DNA of 14,068 bases from Pseudomonadaceae bacterium UBA836 (GTDB lineage Bacteria > Pseudomonadota > Gammaproteobacteria > Pseudomonadales > Pseudomonadaceae): the NCBI GenBank assembly GCA_002296055.1, contig DBHE01000194.1, positions 1-14,068 on the forward strand. The letters run 5' to 3'. The translations under genes and the position numbers were made by a program. The notes below the pieces were generated by a model. That model saw only the letters and a list, made by a program, of their open reading frames with translations, was not told where the DNA came from and ran no database searches. Positions 13,276 to 14,068 of this stretch are shown piece after piece (position 1 is the stretch's first letter; each line of letters begins with the position of its first letter).

Positions 13276-13296
13276 AATTGATCAGTGCTTCCTTAG
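13274..13296. repeat. Orphan MITE end fused to the hrpB stop codon
   Basis: Positions 13274-13292 match the right end of the MITE (8540-8558) at 18 of 19 bases and are followed by TTAG (13293-13296), another YTAR tetranucleotide. There is no partner end within the following 700 bp or in the intact hrpB reading frame before it, so only one end remains. The last two bases of the hrpB TGA are the first two bases of the repeat. Confidence 0.7.
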
Positions 13297-13310
13297 ATCA
13301 TCACATCCCT

Positions 13311-13316
13311 TACAAT
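13311..13316 (+). promoter_or_regulatory. Candidate -10 box for rsmC
   Basis: TACAAT matches the -10 consensus at 5 of 6 bases, 27 nt before the rsmC ATG. Any -35 would fall in or next to the orphan repeat end (around 13286-13293) and is poor, so rsmC may instead be transcribed mainly by read-through from hrpB. Confidence 0.35.
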
Positions 13317-13343
13317 GCGCCCCTTTGATCAGCGGAGAACCCG

Positions 13344-14068
13344 ATGGACAACACCAGCCAGATTCTTGAGCGCAGCGCCGAGCTGTTCAGCGGTCGGCGC
13401 CTGCTGCTGGTCAATCCTGCGGCCGATGGCCTGACGCGCAGCCTATCCGTTGACTGGACACTGTGGAGCTGGGACTACGCCGCCGCCCGCGGGTTGGCCG
13501 GCGCGCTGCCAGAAGACCGCTTGGTGTTCTCACATCTGTGCCCGCAGGTCGATGACCTTGATGCCGCGATTCTGGTCATGCCCAAGGCGATTGAGCGCGC
13601 CGAGTATGCGCTGGCGCAGATGCTGCCGTTACTGGCGCAGGGCAAGGTGGTCTATCTGGTGGGCGAGAAAAAGGGCGGCATCACCCGTGCCGAGAAGCTG
13701 CTTGGCCGCTACGGTGCGCATCCTGAAAAGCTCGACTCGGCGCGGCATTGTCAGCTCTGGCGGGTCGTAGTCGACCAGCCGGTTGCGCCGTTCCAGCTGC
13801 AAGACTGGTTGCAGCAGTATGAACTGACCGTAGATGATCAGGCGCTGCACCTGGTTAGCCTGCCCGGGGTTTTCAGTCATGGCCGCCTGGACGAAGGCAG
13901 TGAGCTGCTGTTGGCCGAGCACCGGGCGCTGCCTGAAGGTCGTGTGCTGGACTTTGGCTGTGGCTCAGGCGTGCTGTCAGTGGCGATGGCCCGGCGCAAT
14001 CCGGGCTGCCGCTTCGAGCTGGTGGATATCGATGCGCTGGCAATCTACTGCGCAGGGCAGTCACTGGC
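13344..14068 (+). CDS. rsmC: 16S rRNA (guanine-N2) methyltransferase RsmC, 5' part (runs off the right edge)
   Basis: This SAM-dependent enzyme methylates G1207 of 16S rRNA (E. coli numbering) in the small subunit. 241 codons are visible from the ATG at 13344, with GGAG 6 nt upstream; about 90-100 more are expected. RsmC-specific blocks are VYLVGEKKGGITRAEKLL (103-120), DSARHCQLW (131-139) and SLPGVFSHGRLDEGSELLL (172-190). The SAM-binding motif DFGCGSG is at 203-209, followed by ELVDID (225-230). The N-terminal half is the degenerate, non-catalytic domain typical of RsmC. The catalytic NPPF motif lies beyond the window. It follows hrpB by 68 nt on the same strand. Confidence 0.92.
   Translation, partial: MDNTSQILERSAELFSGRRLLLVNPAADGLTRSLSVDWTLWSWDYAAARGLAGALPEDRLVFSHLCPQVDDLDAAILVMPKAIERAEYALAQMLPLLAQGKVVYLVGEKKGGITRAEKLLGRYGAHPEKLDSARHCQLWRVVVDQPVAPFQLQDWLQQYELTVDDQALHLVSLPGVFSHGRLDEGSELLLAEHRALPEGRVLDFGCGSGVLSVAMARRNPGCRFELVDIDALAIYCAGQSL

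Noticed and set aside
1..14068. Defence system, phage, toxin-antitoxin, CRISPR, tRNA or rRNA gene
   Set aside because: No gene or motif of these classes was recognised. Apart from the MITE family the region looks like ordinary core chromosome.

Overview
The window is chromosomal DNA from a GC-rich gammaproteobacterium, most probably a Pseudomonadaceae member (Pseudomonas or Halopseudomonas-like). The basis is protein similarity as I remember it (ThiD, RluE, FieF, HrpB, RsmC) and gene order. From memory, thiE/thiD, TetR and acyl-CoA dehydrogenase, an Lrp-type regulator, a CDF transporter, a small lipoprotein and hrpB also lie close together in P. aeruginosa. I could not check this against a database. 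There is no plasmid, phage or island signature. The one mobile feature is a short non-autonomous element.

Layout. (1) 1-2219, minus strand: the start of thiE, then thiD, then a DUF1835-type protein of unknown function. (2) 2220-2921: a divergent intergenic region, a small membrane protein of the DUF962/Mpo1-like family on the plus strand, and an intrinsic terminator. (3) 2922-7866, all minus strand: tetR, an AidB-like acyl-CoA dehydrogenase (4-nt overlap), a PaaI-type thioesterase (9 nt further on), then rluE and an acyl-CoA synthetase-like ligase. The ligase, dehydrogenase, thioesterase and TetR look like a small acyl-CoA metabolism cluster, probably controlled by the TetR through a palindrome upstream of it. 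rluE (rRNA modification) sits inside the run and is probably unrelated. (4) 7997-9036: a DUF2788 small membrane protein, a ~300-bp MITE-like element with IS5-group-type ends, and an Lrp/AsnC regulator whose stop codon lies inside the element. (5) 9037-9339: a 303-bp gene-poor stretch ending in a strong bidirectional terminator, possibly encoding a small RNA. (6) 9340-10625, minus strand: a FieF-type metal exporter overlapping a small lipoprotein gene. (7) 10738-14068, plus strand: the helicase hrpB, an orphan copy of the MITE end fused to its stop codon, and the 5' part of rsmC, which runs off the window.

Most genes are ordinary housekeeping or core metabolism. The most unusual material is the repeat family (8250-8562 and 13274-13296), whose ends supply or overlap stop codons of host genes, and the unexplained 9096-9340 interval.
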